Shown piece by piece: positions 16,669 through 26,522 of a stretch of DNA of 64,000 nt. The number at the start of each line of letters is the position of its first letter. The stretch's first letter is position 1. The translations under genes were made by a program, and so were the position numbers. The notes beneath the pieces are model-generated. The model saw only the letters and a list, made by a program, of their open reading frames with translations. It did no database searches and was not told where the DNA came from. The DNA comes from Melioribacteraceae bacterium (GTDB taxonomy: Bacteria > Bacteroidota > Ignavibacteria > Ignavibacteriales > Melioribacteraceae): positions 1-64,000 of the forward strand of contig JAEINS010000021.1 of assembly GCA_016342755.1 (NCBI GenBank), given 5' to 3'.

Positions 16669-17349
16669 TTATTCAGCACTCATTTTCTTTTTTACAACAA
16701 CCTTAACAGCTTTACCATCATTTAATTTAACAATACGGGCATCTAGTCTTTTTACCAGTTCATAATTATGTGTCGCAAAAATAACGGCAGTTCCGCGCGA
16801 GTTAATTTTTTTTAACAAGTCCAAAATTTCTTTCGATGTATCGGGATCAAGATTACCAGTTGGCTCATCGGCTAATAATAGCTTTGGTTCATTTATAATG
16901 GCTCTGGCAATAGCAATTCTCTGTCTCTCGCCTCCGGAAAGTTGATTAGGCATATTTTGCTGTTTATGAGAAAGTCCCACTTCTGAAAGAACCTGAATCA
17001 CCTTCTTTTTAATCTGCTTATTAGAAACTCCGGTTACTCTTAGAACAAATGCTAAATTCTGAAAAACATTTCTATCATCAAGAAGTTTAAAATCTTGAAA
17101 TACAATTCCCATTTTCCGCCTTAATAAGGGCAGTTTATCAATATCAATATAGGAACTTGAATATTCATCGAAGCTAACACTGCCACCCTGAGGAATAAGA
17201 TTCATGTATATAAGCTGAAAAAGTGTACTTTTACCGGAACCACTTTTACCAATCAAAAAGGTAAACTCTCCTTCATCAACTGATAAATTTAAGTTCTCAA
17301 AAACCGGCTGTGTCGGATAACTAAAATCTACATTTCTAATATCTAACAT
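16669..17349 (-). CDS. ftsE: FtsE-like ABC transporter ATP-binding protein
   Basis: A 226-residue ABC ATPase. It has Walker A GKSGSGKST near residue 34, a Q loop (VFQDFKLL), the signature LSGGERQRIAIARA and Walker B LLLADEPTGNLDP, then the switch His in ATHNYELV. Sequence and length match FtsE, the cytosolic ATPase of the FtsEX divisome and peptidoglycan-hydrolase activator. No ftsX is adjacent: the upstream gene, 2 nt away, is a methyltransferase. A LolD/MacB-type ATPase is the main alternative. Confidence 0.8.
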   Translation of the reverse strand: MLDIRNVDFSYPTQPVFENLNLSVDEGEFTFLIGKSGSGKSTLFQLIYMNLIPQGGSVSFDEYSSSYIDIDKLPLLRRKMGIVFQDFKLLDDRNVFQNLAFVLRVTGVSNKQIKKKVIQVLSEVGLSHKQQNMPNQLSGGERQRIAIARAIINEPKLLLADEPTGNLDPDTSKEILDLLKKINSRGTAVIFATHNYELVKRLDARIVKLNDGKAVKVVVKKKMSAE

Positions 17350-17351
17350 AA

Positions 17352-18074
17352 TTATCTCTTCCTCATTACAAATTGTGCCCGCTCAGATTCTTCGCTGGCA
17401 TGTTCAAACGAAAATGAATCGAAACAGTCTAATACATATAGATCAGAATACTCAGCTAATTCAAAAAAAGAAAAGAAAGGATAAATTCTTTGTTTATGAA
17501 GTTCTTCAACTTTTTTCCCGTCTCTAAGTACTATTTCAAAATGATTTTCATGAATTCTGGTTTCTTCGTTATATATACTTACCTGTTTATACTTTATACC
17601 TTTATAATCCCCTTCTCTATTAAGGAATTTTGTATTGTTAAAACTATTGTTTTCCAAACTGACATCAAAAGTAAATATACCGTCATCAGTTAAAACAGAA
17701 GCCACCTGATCGTACATTTTTATTATCTGCTCTGACTCTAATAAATAATTAACACTGTCGAAAGCACAAAAAACATAATTGAATTTCTTTTTAAATGGCA
17801 GTAATGTCATATCGCAGCAAACTCTGGAAAGCCTTTTTAGCATTGCGTTATCAAGCATCTGCTTCGAAATATCGCTTGCCACAGTATTGTTAAAGTATTT
17901 TAATACTTCAACCGATAACTCACATGTGCCGGAACCAAGCTCTAATACTTTTTTATCACCTTCTACAAAGTCTAATCCAATATCATAAATATAATCAGCC
18001 CATTCAGAATAATCGATACTTGACATTAGGTGCGAATATATCTCAGCAATATGAGTATACTGATTATCGTCCAT
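17352..18074 (-). CDS. Class I SAM-dependent methyltransferase
   Basis: A 240-residue methyltransferase. SAM motif I is VLELGSGTCELSVEVL near residue 40, followed by the acidic DISKQML and the FNYVFCAFDSVNYLL segment, similar in style to the methyltransferase at 12 kb. The start overlaps the end of pdxA by 11 nt, and the end lies 2 nt before the ABC ATPase gene, so the three form an operon. The substrate is not evident. Confidence 0.82.
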   Translation of the reverse strand: MDDNQYTHIAEIYSHLMSSIDYSEWADYIYDIGLDFVEGDKKVLELGSGTCELSVEVLKYFNNTVASDISKQMLDNAMLKRLSRVCCDMTLLPFKKKFNYVFCAFDSVNYLLESEQIIKMYDQVASVLTDDGIFTFDVSLENNSFNNTKFLNREGDYKGIKYKQVSIYNEETRIHENHFEIVLRDGKKVEELHKQRIYPFFSFFELAEYSDLYVLDCFDSFSFEHASEESERAQFVMRKR

Positions 18075-19056
18075 TTAACTTTTCTCTATTTTTAATTATT
18101 CTTTCTGCCCATTTAAATGCTTCAATTATACTTGTAGGATCTGCAATATTTTTCCCGGCTATATCAAACGCAGTTCCATGATCGGGCGAAGTTCGTATAA
18201 TTGGCAAACCGGCTGTATAGTTTACGCCTTTATCAAATGCTAATAATTTAAAAGGAATTAGAATCTGATCGTGATACATTCCTACAACTGCGTCAAAATT
18301 TGTATAAAGTTTATTTCCAAAAAACGCGTCTGGAACATAAGGACCTGATACACGCGCAGTATTTAATTTATTTATAACGGGAATAATCTTCTCTCTTTCT
18401 TCAACTCCTATTTGTCCGCCTTCGCCGGCATGCGGATTTAATCCCAATACTCCAATCTTCGGATCTGCAATTCCCAAATCATATTTAAGTGTTTCTTCAA
18501 CAACATTTAGAACATTCTTCAGATGTGATTTAGTAATTAGTTTGGGAACGTTTTTAATTGATTCGTGTATTGTTATCATTGCGGCAATCATTTTTTGCGA
18601 TAAAAACATCATCACAAAATTTTTACTACCTGACATATTAGCAAGCATTTCGGTATGACCCGGGAAATCGATCCCGGCCAGTTTTAATGCGGTTTTGGCA
18701 ATAGGCGCAGTAATAATAGCGTTGGCATTTCCATTAGAAATTGATTTAAAACCCTCATGAATGCTTTTGTAACAAATCTTGCCAGATGTTTTGGTTGGCG
18801 CGCCATACTTCTGTCCAGCTTTCCCAATGTTAATAACAGTAACATTCTGATTTAATAAATTTTCTGATTTTAATTTGTTTACAATCTCAAAATTAAAATT
18901 CGCTTCTTGTTTTTCGAACTCAGATTCAAAAATATTCCCGGGACAAAAAAACAGTAATTTCTTTTTAGGATTATTCCCAATTATGTTAAAAGTTTTTATA
19001 CAAATTTCGGGACCAATACCGTTTATATCGCCACAGGTAAATGCAAAATTTTTCAT
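18064..19056 (-). CDS. pdxA: 4-hydroxythreonine-4-phosphate dehydrogenase
   Basis: A 330-residue NAD-dependent enzyme of pyridoxal 5'-phosphate synthesis (DXP-dependent route). Motifs include GDINGIGPEI at the N-terminus, FPGHTEMLA near residue 133 with the metal-binding His, and MYHDQILIPFKLLAFDKGVN and RTSPDHGTAFDIAGK in the C-terminal half, which carry the remaining metal and substrate ligands. It is 1 nt downstream of the GWxTD gene and overlaps the methyltransferase by 11 nt. Confidence 0.95.
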   Translation of the reverse strand: MKNFAFTCGDINGIGPEICIKTFNIIGNNPKKKLLFFCPGNIFESEFEKQEANFNFEIVNKLKSENLLNQNVTVINIGKAGQKYGAPTKTSGKICYKSIHEGFKSISNGNANAIITAPIAKTALKLAGIDFPGHTEMLANMSGSKNFVMMFLSQKMIAAMITIHESIKNVPKLITKSHLKNVLNVVEETLKYDLGIADPKIGVLGLNPHAGEGGQIGVEEREKIIPVINKLNTARVSGPYVPDAFFGNKLYTNFDAVVGMYHDQILIPFKLLAFDKGVNYTAGLPIIRTSPDHGTAFDIAGKNIADPTSIIEAFKWAERIIKNREKLNGR

Positions 19057-19057
19057 A

Positions 19058-20302
19058 TTATTTCAGTAGAGTATAATTTCCTAAACCATCCATATCCTGG
19101 AATATGAATTCTTTATTTAATTTTGAATATATCCAGACTTCATTAGTCTGATTTTTTTCTGTATATACACGATCAATTTTATCGGGGGCGCCATACTTAA
19201 TATATGTTTTGCCTCTATCAGAAAAAGCACCGTTTCTTTTATTAACTGAGTTGAAATTTAATAACGCATAATCGGCACGATTATAAAACTCAGACATTAA
19301 CTCATTAAAAGCGGTTTCTTTATTAGGATCATATTTTTCCCAGAATTGTGTAAGCCTCTCATTAAGCAGTTCTGCTTCATCAAGAATGAAATCGATATCT
19401 TTTTCATCAGTTATAATTTCTAAAATCTCTGCTGCCGGCTCACCCATAGCCAGGAATTGCGGCTTATCCATCCATTCAACTTTTTGTTCAAATTCTGAAA
19501 TTGTTTTAGCGGAATCCGGATAACTGATTTTTATGGCAGCTTTACCCTCGAATAAACTTTTATTTATATCCTTTATCATATACAAATTCAAGAAATAACC
19601 ATCAGCATTTTTTGTTAAAAATATTTGGCCGTTATATTTATCAATTAAATATTTATCTTTTTCTACTAATGAAATCTTCCGCTCAGTTACTTTTTTTGAT
19701 TTCTGGTAAACTTCACATTTCAAATCACTTTTAATTTTATTGTCTGCTAATAAAATAACATCAAAATTTTCTAATGAGTGAGGTATAGAACCATTATAGT
19801 TAACAAGTTTATATCCGCCATTTGCTGAATCAGTTTTACTCTCTACTATAATGGGAGTCATTATAATTTTATTCGCAGCCGCATCAACATTAAACGGCGA
19901 TAACTTATACGATTCCTTTGTATTTAGTAAAACAAAACTAGGCAGAATTGAATACTTGCCAGAATCTAACTCAAGTTTCGATAATCCTTCTAAATATTTT
20001 TTATCCGATTTTGTATCATCATAAGATTCAATGTTTATGGAAATTTCTTTTGTATCTCTAATTATTACATCAGAATCCTTCTTCATTAATTTTGCTTCGA
20101 ATGTTAAATTAACACCACCAAAATAGGATTTGCCTTTTTTCATGAAAACAAGATTTTTATAGGGAATTTTATATACAATATAACAATCGGACTTTTCACC
20201 TCTGTTAAAAATATGATGTTCAATTTTTATCGGGTTATACTGAACCTGGGCAACTAAACCAACATTAAGTATTAAAATAATCGCGAGAATAAAATTTTTC
20301 AA
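19058..20302 (-). CDS. GWxTD-domain exported protein
   Basis: A 414-residue protein with an N-terminal signal peptide (about 1-18). A beta-rich middle resembles the domain that accompanies GWxTD modules. The C-terminal GWxTD module (about 310-414) has FWEKYDPNKET, FYNRADYALLNF, then FSDRGKTYIKYGAPD and VWIYSKLNKEFIF. The canonical GWxTD tetrad is degenerate here (GAFSD). GWxTD proteins are common in Bacteroidota, Chlorobiota and Acidobacteriota and their function is unknown. It is the first gene of the pdxA operon. Confidence 0.8.
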   Translation of the reverse strand: MKNFILAIILILNVGLVAQVQYNPIKIEHHIFNRGEKSDCYIVYKIPYKNLVFMKKGKSYFGGVNLTFEAKLMKKDSDVIIRDTKEISINIESYDDTKSDKKYLEGLSKLELDSGKYSILPSFVLLNTKESYKLSPFNVDAAANKIIMTPIIVESKTDSANGGYKLVNYNGSIPHSLENFDVILLADNKIKSDLKCEVYQKSKKVTERKISLVEKDKYLIDKYNGQIFLTKNADGYFLNLYMIKDINKSLFEGKAAIKISYPDSAKTISEFEQKVEWMDKPQFLAMGEPAAEILEIITDEKDIDFILDEAELLNERLTQFWEKYDPNKETAFNELMSEFYNRADYALLNFNSVNKRNGAFSDRGKTYIKYGAPDKIDRVYTEKNQTNEVWIYSKLNKEFIFQDMDGLGNYTLLK

Positions 20303-20393
20303 AATACACCAGTCTTTAAATTAGAAATGATATTAAGGAGTTAAAATTAGGAAATTGAAGTCAATAAATAAACAGATAAATGCAGATACAAAA

Positions 20394-20415
20394 AAGCCCC
20401 GATAAAACGGGGCTT
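20394..20415 (-). terminator. Intrinsic terminator of rho
   Basis: An 8-bp GC-rich stem, AAGCCCCG and CGGGGCTT, with a 6-nt loop, followed by TTTTTTGT on the minus strand. It lies 4 nt beyond the rho stop. Confidence 0.85.
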
Positions 20416-20419
20416 AAAA

Positions 20420-21673
20420 CTAACTATGCATGTTAGCCATAAACTCTTTATTGTTCATAGAACCGCGCATTTTATCCAGTAAGAATTCCATAGCTTCAAC
20501 CGAATCAAAATCACTTAAGATTTTTCTCATGATCCAGATTTTATTTAATTCTTCTTCTTTCATTAACATTTCTTCTCTTCTTGTTCCAGATTTGTTAACA
20601 TCAATTGCCGGGAAAATTCTTCTATCGGATAAACCTCTGTCTAGAACTAATTCCATGTTACCAGTTCCTTTAAATTCTTCAAAGATAACTTCGTCCATAC
20701 GGCTGCCGGTTTCTATAAGCGCAGTTGCAATAATAGTTAAACTACCGCCATCTTCGGTATTACGGGCTGATCCGAAGAATCTTTTTGGCTTATGAAGCGC
20801 GTTTGAATCAACACCGCCGGAAAGGATTCTACCGGAGTGAGGTATAACAGTATTGTGCGCGCGGGCAAGACGGGTAATACTATCAAGCAGAATTACAACA
20901 TCTTCACCAGCTTCAACAAGTCTTTTAGCTTTTTCGTTAACCATGTTTGCAACCTGAACGTGGCGTTCAGCCGGCTCATCAAAAGTTGAACTTATTACTT
21001 CGGCTTTAACAGAACGCTGCATGTCTGTCACTTCTTCAGGACGTTCATCAATAAGCAGCATTATTAAACGAACCTCAGGATGGTTTCTTGCAATTGAGTT
21101 TGCAAGTTTTTGAAGTAAAATTGTTTTACCGCTCTTTGGAGGCGATACAATTAACCCTCTCTGACCTTTACCAACAGGAGAAAGCATATCCATAATACGC
21201 ATTGAATATTCGCCCGGGGATGATTCAAGGTTCAATCTTTTGGTTGGATAAAGAGGTGTTAAGTTATCAAAAAGTGTTCTATTTCTAATTTTGTCGGGAT
21301 CTTTGCCGTTTACTGCTTCAACTCTTAGCAGGGCAAAAAATCTTTCCCCTTCTTTTGGCGGTCTTACTTGTCCACTTACAAAGTCACCAGTCCTCAAGTT
21401 AAAGCGTTTTATTTGTGATGGAGAAACATAAATATCATCTGGTGAAGGTAAATAATTATAATCTGCTGATCTTAAAAAACCATATCCGTCCTGAAGTACT
21501 TCAAGAACTCCTTTAGAAAATGTTAATCCATCTTTTTTTGTTTGTTCTTCAAGAATATGAATTACCAATTCTTGCTTTCTTAAATCACTGAATCCAGTAA
21601 TTTTTAAGTCCTTTGCAAGTTTGTGAAGATCAATAATCTTCATTTTTTGCAATTTGCTAATATCTTGCGGCAT
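20420..21673 (-). CDS. rho: Transcription termination factor Rho
   Basis: A 417-residue hexameric RNA-dependent ATPase. A helical N-terminal domain (about 5-45) precedes a cold-shock-like RNA-binding domain (about 55-125, DGYGFLRS and [13 protein letters not shown]). The ATPase core has Walker A SPPKSGKT (177-184), Walker [15 protein letters not shown] near 265 and the Q loop [10 protein letters not shown]. No long N-terminal insertion is present, unlike in some Bacteroidota Rho proteins. An AGGATC ribosome site precedes the ATG. The 200-nt leader upstream shows no recognisable element. Confidence 0.97.
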   Translation of the reverse strand: MPQDISKLQKMKIIDLHKLAKDLKITGFSDLRKQELVIHILEEQTKKDGLTFSKGVLEVLQDGYGFLRSADYNYLPSPDDIYVSPSQIKRFNLRTGDFVSGQVRPPKEGERFFALLRVEAVNGKDPDKIRNRTLFDNLTPLYPTKRLNLESSPGEYSMRIMDMLSPVGKGQRGLIVSPPKSGKTILLQKLANSIARNHPEVRLIMLLIDERPEEVTDMQRSVKAEVISSTFDEPAERHVQVANMVNEKAKRLVEAGEDVVILLDSITRLARAHNTVIPHSGRILSGGVDSNALHKPKRFFGSARNTEDGGSLTIIATALIETGSRMDEVIFEEFKGTGNMELVLDRGLSDRRIFPAIDVNKSGTRREEMLMKEEELNKIWIMRKILSDFDSVEAMEFLLDKMRGSMNNKEFMANMHS

Positions 21674-21878
21674 AATATGATCCTACAAATTAATTTATTT
21701 ATTAATATTATTTAATGTTTGAATTTTCAAGATTTGCATATCTGGGGGAAAACAAAATTTCCTATTTCGGTTAAACTTTTTGACTTAGTTGATTAAATGA
21801 TTTTGCTCTGCTTTGTTGAAAGGAACACGAGGAACAATTCAAACATAATTTTCTATTTTTAGAAAGTCAAGTTTTTTT

Positions 21879-23129
21879 TCAAACTTTAAGATTTTCTTTT
21901 ATTTTACCTAGCAGGTAAATACTTCCTAAAACGCAGAGCACCTCATCTTTTTTATTAACTACAAAATCCTTTATTATACTCCAGGGCTCAGTGGTAGAAA
22001 CAGCTTCAAACCCTAATTGGCTGGAAATCAATAACAGTTCTTCCGGAGTAGACGCTCTTTCGTAATCAATTGAGGTGAAAATTATTTTATTAAAAAACGG
22101 TTTTAACTTCATTAACATATTAGCAATTGCTTTGTCCTTCATTGCCCCAAATATTAAAGTAGTATTTCTACTATTAATGTTTACTTTCGAAAATTCATCA
22201 CAAAACCAGTTAACACCTTCTAAATTATGAGCAGCATCAAATATAACTAAGGGATTACTATTTACGACTTCAAATCGCCCCATTATTCCGCTGTTTTTAA
22301 CTACATTTTTAATTCCAAGAGTTAAATATTTTTCTTCAATATTAAATAATTTATGAAGTGCTAAAACAGCTAAAGCCGAATTATACTTTTGGTAATATCC
22401 TCTGAGCGTTGTTTCATAAATTGTATACGATTGATTTTCCAAATTCAGTTTTATATAATCTTCATTCTCTTCAATAAAATTTTTAATTGTAAAAAAATCA
22501 GAAGTACAATTTAAAGAAACTTTTTTTAGAACACCTTCTGCTGCTGTTTCCATTTTACCAATAAATACCGGTCTCTTATTTTTTATTATTCCGGCTTTTT
22601 CTGCCGCAATCTGTTCAAGAGATTCGCCCAGTATATTTGTGTGTTCTAAACTGATTGATGTAATTAAAGATGCCAGTGGATCTATAGTATTTGTCGCGTC
22701 CAGTCTTCCGCCAAGTCCGGTTTCAATAACAGCTATATCCAGATCATTTTCCGCGAAATATTTAAACCCGAGAGCTGTGGTAATTTCAAAAAATGTAGGC
22801 TCTTCTTTTTTTATATATTCATCAAGATCAGAAATAAATTCGGAAATGTAATCGTCCGGGATCTCAACTCCATTGATTCTAACTCTTTCATTGAATTTGA
22901 CAAAATGGGGAGAAGTATAAAGACCGGTTTTATATCCGGCTTCCATAAGTATACTTGAAAGATATGAGGCAGTACTTCCTTTTCCATTTGAGCCGGCAAC
23001 ATGTATTGCCTTAAACTTTTTTTGAGGGTTGCCTAAATGCTCTAGTAGTTTGTTAATGTTTTCTAAACCGAGTTTTATACTAAACTGATGCATCCCAAAG
23101 ATTTTTTGTAATGCTTCTTCAAGTTTCAT
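21879..23129 (-). CDS. folC: Bifunctional folylpolyglutamate/dihydrofolate synthase
   Basis: A 416-residue Mur-ligase-like enzyme that adds glutamate to folates and joins dihydropteroate to glutamate. Visible are the P-loop GSNGKGSTASYL near residue 47, TSPHFVKFNERVRING, the ETGLGGRLDATN motif near 137 and the LEHTNILG metal-binding segment. It is the last gene of a tight seven-gene minus-strand operon, and its start overlaps the pyrD stop as TAATG. Confidence 0.95.
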   Translation of the reverse strand: MKLEEALQKIFGMHQFSIKLGLENINKLLEHLGNPQKKFKAIHVAGSNGKGSTASYLSSILMEAGYKTGLYTSPHFVKFNERVRINGVEIPDDYISEFISDLDEYIKKEEPTFFEITTALGFKYFAENDLDIAVIETGLGGRLDATNTIDPLASLITSISLEHTNILGESLEQIAAEKAGIIKNKRPVFIGKMETAAEGVLKKVSLNCTSDFFTIKNFIEENEDYIKLNLENQSYTIYETTLRGYYQKYNSALAVLALHKLFNIEEKYLTLGIKNVVKNSGIMGRFEVVNSNPLVIFDAAHNLEGVNWFCDEFSKVNINSRNTTLIFGAMKDKAIANMLMKLKPFFNKIIFTSIDYERASTPEELLLISSQLGFEAVSTTEPWSIIKDFVVNKKDEVLCVLGSIYLLGKIKENLKV

Positions 23130-24046
23130 TATAATACGTAGCTCGCAGTTAAATCAGAAAGTTTTTCAATCTGGTTTTCCTTACAATATGAAACCAGTTC
23201 ATCAAGCATTTCTATTCCGGCATTAGGATTAACAAAATTTATTGTCCCTAACTGAACTGCACTCGCACCGGCTATCATAAATTCAATTACATCTTTCCAG
23301 CTTGAAATACCGCCAATACCAATTATAGGTATATCAACATTTCTAGAGATGTCTAAAACTTTTGCTAATGCAACTGGCTTAATTGCCGGACCTGAAAGTC
23401 CGCCCGTTATATTTTTAATTTTAGGTTTTCTCGTATAAATATCAAACGCGGTTCCAACTAAAGTGTTAATTGCCGAAACTGCATCGGCACCTTCTTTTTC
23501 CGCTGTCTTTGCAAACTCAACTATATTCGAGTTATTAGGCGATAGCTTTATTATAACTGGTTTATCAGTAGCCGCTCTAACTTTTTCAGTTATTCTGCCA
23601 ACAGCATTTACATCATTGCCAAATTGGAGTCCGCCTTCTTTAACATTAGGACATGACACGTTTATTTCAAATCCTTTTATAGTAGATTCATTTGTTAAAA
23701 TTTTAGTACACTCAACATATTCTTCAATAGTACTTGCGGCAATATTACAGATTACAGTTGATTTAACTTCTTCGAGAAAAGGGATTTTCTCTTTAATAAA
23801 AGCTTCAACTCCTACATTTGCTAATCCAATTGCATTCAACATTCCGGAAGCTGTTTCAAAAATTCTTTGTGGCGGATTACCTTTTCTAGGCTTTAACGAA
23901 ACAGACTTAGTTACAATAGCACCAATTTTACTTAAATCAGTAAACTTTGAAATTTCATTTCCGTAACCAACAGTCCCGGACGCAAACATAATTGGATTTT
24001 TAAGTTCAAGTTTCCCCAACTTAACTGATAGATCTACTTTACTCAT
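23129..24046 (-). CDS. pyrD: Dihydroorotate dehydrogenase B, catalytic subunit
   Basis: A 305-residue FMN enzyme that oxidises dihydroorotate to orotate in pyrimidine synthesis. It has the N-terminal LKNPIMFASGTVGYG motif and the catalytic Cys in FEINVSCPNVKEGG near residue 130. The phosphate-binding glycine-rich GGISSWKDVIEFMIAGA lies near the C-terminus. A Cys catalytic residue and the adjacent pyrK (4-nt overlap) identify the NAD-dependent class 1B enzyme. Confidence 0.95.
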   Translation of the reverse strand: MSKVDLSVKLGKLELKNPIMFASGTVGYGNEISKFTDLSKIGAIVTKSVSLKPRKGNPPQRIFETASGMLNAIGLANVGVEAFIKEKIPFLEEVKSTVICNIAASTIEEYVECTKILTNESTIKGFEINVSCPNVKEGGLQFGNDVNAVGRITEKVRAATDKPVIIKLSPNNSNIVEFAKTAEKEGADAVSAINTLVGTAFDIYTRKPKIKNITGGLSGPAIKPVALAKVLDISRNVDIPIIGIGGISSWKDVIEFMIAGASAVQLGTINFVNPNAGIEMLDELVSYCKENQIEKLSDLTASYVL

Positions 24047-24804
24047 AACTCAATTTCCTCAACGTCAAATACTGGTCCGTCAACACAAACTAATTTAAAT
24101 TTGTCTTCATTCTCTTTGTCTTCAACAACACAGCCTTGGCAAATACCAAATCCGCAAGCCATAGCACACTCTATTGAAAGTTCACAATTATATTTTTTTT
24201 CAATTGCGTACGACTGTAATGCTTTTAACATTGGATTTGGTCCGCAGGCAAACATTTTAATCTTTTTACCTTCAAACAAATTTTCATTTCTCTTAAGAAG
24301 ATCAATCACATTCCCTTTAATTCCAAGAGAACCGTCGTCGGTGGAAATTAGAATATTTTCCATTCCGTTTGTTATTACATGTTTATCAGTTCTTCCGCCA
24401 ATAAAAGAGTAAACCTCTTTTTCATCCGGGATGTTATCTATTAGAAATGGAAATGCGGCAACACCAATTCCGCCGGCAACTATCACAGCGGTATCAAAAT
24501 CATCATCAAAACCAAAACCGTTTCCTAATGGACCAAGTATATCTAATTCATCACCACTTTCTTTTTGCGATAAAATTTTAGTTCCTTCACCCTGTACATC
24601 AAACATGAAGAAAACAAATTCATCCTCAATATTGCTAATACTGAATGGTCTTCTCAGCAGCGGGAAATTTGATTCAGATACTTTTATGTTACAGAATTGT
24701 CCGGGAACACCTTCCTCTGCAATTTTTGACGAAAGTACTTTTATTAAATAAGTATTTTCATTTAACCTGATCTTTTCTTCAAGCTTTGCAATTTCTTTAA
24801 TCAA
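24043..24804 (-). CDS. pyrK: Dihydroorotate dehydrogenase B, electron-transfer subunit
   Basis: A 253-residue FAD and [2Fe-2S] protein that passes electrons from PyrD to NAD+. The FAD-binding RRPFSISN lies near residue 52, the NAD-binding VIVAGGIGVAAFPFL near 108, and the cluster cysteines are in CAMACGFGICQGC, with a further Cys in LVCVDGP. It overlaps pyrD by 4 nt and starts 3 nt after the RpiB-like gene. Confidence 0.94.
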   Translation of the reverse strand: MIKEIAKLEEKIRLNENTYLIKVLSSKIAEEGVPGQFCNIKVSESNFPLLRRPFSISNIEDEFVFFMFDVQGEGTKILSQKESGDELDILGPLGNGFGFDDDFDTAVIVAGGIGVAAFPFLIDNIPDEKEVYSFIGGRTDKHVITNGMENILISTDDGSLGIKGNVIDLLKRNENLFEGKKIKMFACGPNPMLKALQSYAIEKKYNCELSIECAMACGFGICQGCVVEDKENEDKFKLVCVDGPVFDVEEIEL

Positions 24805-24807
24805 CTT

Positions 24808-25446
24808 TTAATCTCTCTTCTTTAAAAATAATTCTTCTATTTCGGTAATCTTGTCTAATCTTCTCTGGTGCCTGTCACCGCCAAATTCTGTAGATAACCA
24901 GACATCTAAAATTGATTTAATTGTTTCTTCGCCCAATGATTTAGCGCCAACAACAAGAACATTTCCATTGTTATGTTCTCTGGCACTTCTTGCAGAAAAC
25001 TCATTATAACAAGTACAGGCTCTAACTGTCGGGACTTTATTGGCTGTTATAGATGAAGGAATTCCGGTAGCATCAACTATAATCCCAAAGTCAACTTCTT
25101 TCAAAGCAACTTTAGACGCTACAGCAAACGCAAAATCCGGGTAATCACAAGAATCCTTAGTATTAGTACCAAGATCCAGAGTTTTAAAACCTTTTTCTTT
25201 CAGAATATCTATCAGCATCAGTTTTATATCTAGTCCTGTATGATCACAACCCAGCGCAACAGTATTTGTATTAGGCTGTGCATTTGCTTCAACTTTATTA
25301 TCTTCACCTATAATAACTGAAATCCCGGACTCTTTAATTGAATCCTTGGCAAGCGGAGTTATAATGGTATTATCTGTGACATATAACTTTTTAATATTAC
25401 TTAGATTAAGTTTAACAATATCAGATTCAGTAATTACTTTTTTCAT
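24808..25446 (-). CDS. RpiB/LacAB-family sugar-phosphate isomerase with atypical active site
   Basis: A 212-residue protein. Residues 61-212 match RpiB: GCDHTG (Asp68, His69), SAREHNNGNVLVVGAK (His158) and GGDRHQRRLDKI. The usual catalytic Cys of the ICGTG motif is replaced: the segment reads VDATGIPSSITANK with Asp125 at the Cys position. A 60-residue N-terminal extension contains NTIITPLAKD, resembling N-termini seen on some microcompartment-associated proteins. It may therefore not be a ribose-5-phosphate isomerase. It lies in the pyr/folC operon, 3 nt before pyrK. The RpiB fold is sure; the reaction is not. Confidence 0.8.
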   Translation of the reverse strand: MKKVITESDIVKLNLSNIKKLYVTDNTIITPLAKDSIKESGISVIIGEDNKVEANAQPNTNTVALGCDHTGLDIKLMLIDILKEKGFKTLDLGTNTKDSCDYPDFAFAVASKVALKEVDFGIIVDATGIPSSITANKVPTVRACTCYNEFSARSAREHNNGNVLVVGAKSLGEETIKSILDVWLSTEFGGDRHQRRLDKITEIEELFLKKRD

Positions 25447-25454
25447 TAAAGGCC

Positions 25455-26522
25455 TTATATAAGATTACTTTTATTGTGAAGTTTTAAATAATCAACTACT
25501 TCTTTAACGTTCTGTGCTTTATCTCTTTTACAGATTAATAACGCGTCATCAGTATCTATAACAACAACATTGCTAACACCAATTAAAGCCGTAAACTTTT
25601 TAGGAGAAAAGACATAAGATTTTTTTGTGTCTTCAGTATAAACATCACCAATACAAGCATTTTTATTTTCGTCTTTTTCAGTCATTCTATAAACTGCTTC
25701 CCAGCTTCCAACATCATTCCAATCGAACTTCCCTTTAGTAAGAAAAACTTTATCGGATTTTTCCATTATGCCATAATCAATTGAAATACTTTTAACCTGA
25801 CCATAAACCTTTGTAAGTACTTCATCAAAATCATCAGTTCCTATTGCAGGTTTAAGCTCTTGTAAACCTTCGTGCAGCTCAGGCATATATTTTTCAATTT
25901 CATTTAAAATTGCATCGGTACGCCAAATAAACATCCCGGAATTCCACATAAAATCACCAACTTCCATAAATCTTTTTGCTGTTGCAATGTTTGGCTTCTC
26001 AGCAAAAGTCATAACTTTATGAATTCCATCCGCAACAACATTATCATCAACCTGAATATAACCGTAACCGGTTTCCGGATGAGTTGGTTTTATTCCTATT
26101 GTTAATAGACCTTTTGATTCATAGGCGTAATCAACAGCAGTGTTTATAGTATCCTGGAACCCCTTAGTATCCTGAATTAAATGATCAGCCGGAAGTGTAA
26201 TCATAATGGCATCTTTATTTTTAGCTTCTACTAATGCGGCAGCTAATCCAATACAGGGCGCGGTATTTTTTCCAAACGGCTCAGCAATTATATTTCCTTT
26301 TGGAATTTGAGGTAATTGTTCTAATACTCTGGGTCTCTGAATTTTATTAGTAATTACATATATATGATCAGGTTTAATTAAACCGTCTAATCTTCCAACT
26401 GTATCCTGAATCATTGTATTTTCACCAAAGATTCTAATTAATTGCTTAGGTTTTGCTTGTTTACTTCTTGGCCAAAATCTTGAACCAACACCACCGGCCA
26501 TTATTACAGCAAATTTTTCCAT
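25455..26522 (-). CDS. manC: Mannose-1-phosphate guanylyltransferase
   Basis: A 355-residue single-domain nucleotidyltransferase that makes GDP-mannose from mannose-1-phosphate and GTP. The GTP-binding loop is VIMAGGVGSRFWPRS with KPKQL (residues 7-27). Further motifs are ITLPADHLI near 110, ETGYGYI near 147, FAEKP near 170, WNSGMFIW near 192 and GKFDWNDVGSW near 277. The C-terminal isomerase domain of bifunctional ManC is absent. It sits 8 nt upstream of the RpiB-like gene. Confidence 0.92.
   Translation of the reverse strand: MEKFAVIMAGGVGSRFWPRSKQAKPKQLIRIFGENTMIQDTVGRLDGLIKPDHIYVITNKIQRPRVLEQLPQIPKGNIIAEPFGKNTAPCIGLAAALVEAKNKDAIMITLPADHLIQDTKGFQDTINTAVDYAYESKGLLTIGIKPTHPETGYGYIQVDDNVVADGIHKVMTFAEKPNIATAKRFMEVGDFMWNSGMFIWRTDAILNEIEKYMPELHEGLQELKPAIGTDDFDEVLTKVYGQVKSISIDYGIMEKSDKVFLTKGKFDWNDVGSWEAVYRMTEKDENKNACIGDVYTEDTKKSYVFSPKKFTALIGVSNVVVIDTDDALLICKRDKAQNVKEVVDYLKLHNKSNLI

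Noticed and set aside
16669-17349. A complete ftsEX pair
   Set aside because: The adjacent gene is a SAM methyltransferase with no membrane segments, so no FtsX is encoded here.
23463-23966. 167-codon open frame antisense to pyrD
   Set aside because: pyrD is intact with its catalytic motif, and the antisense frame has no family features.
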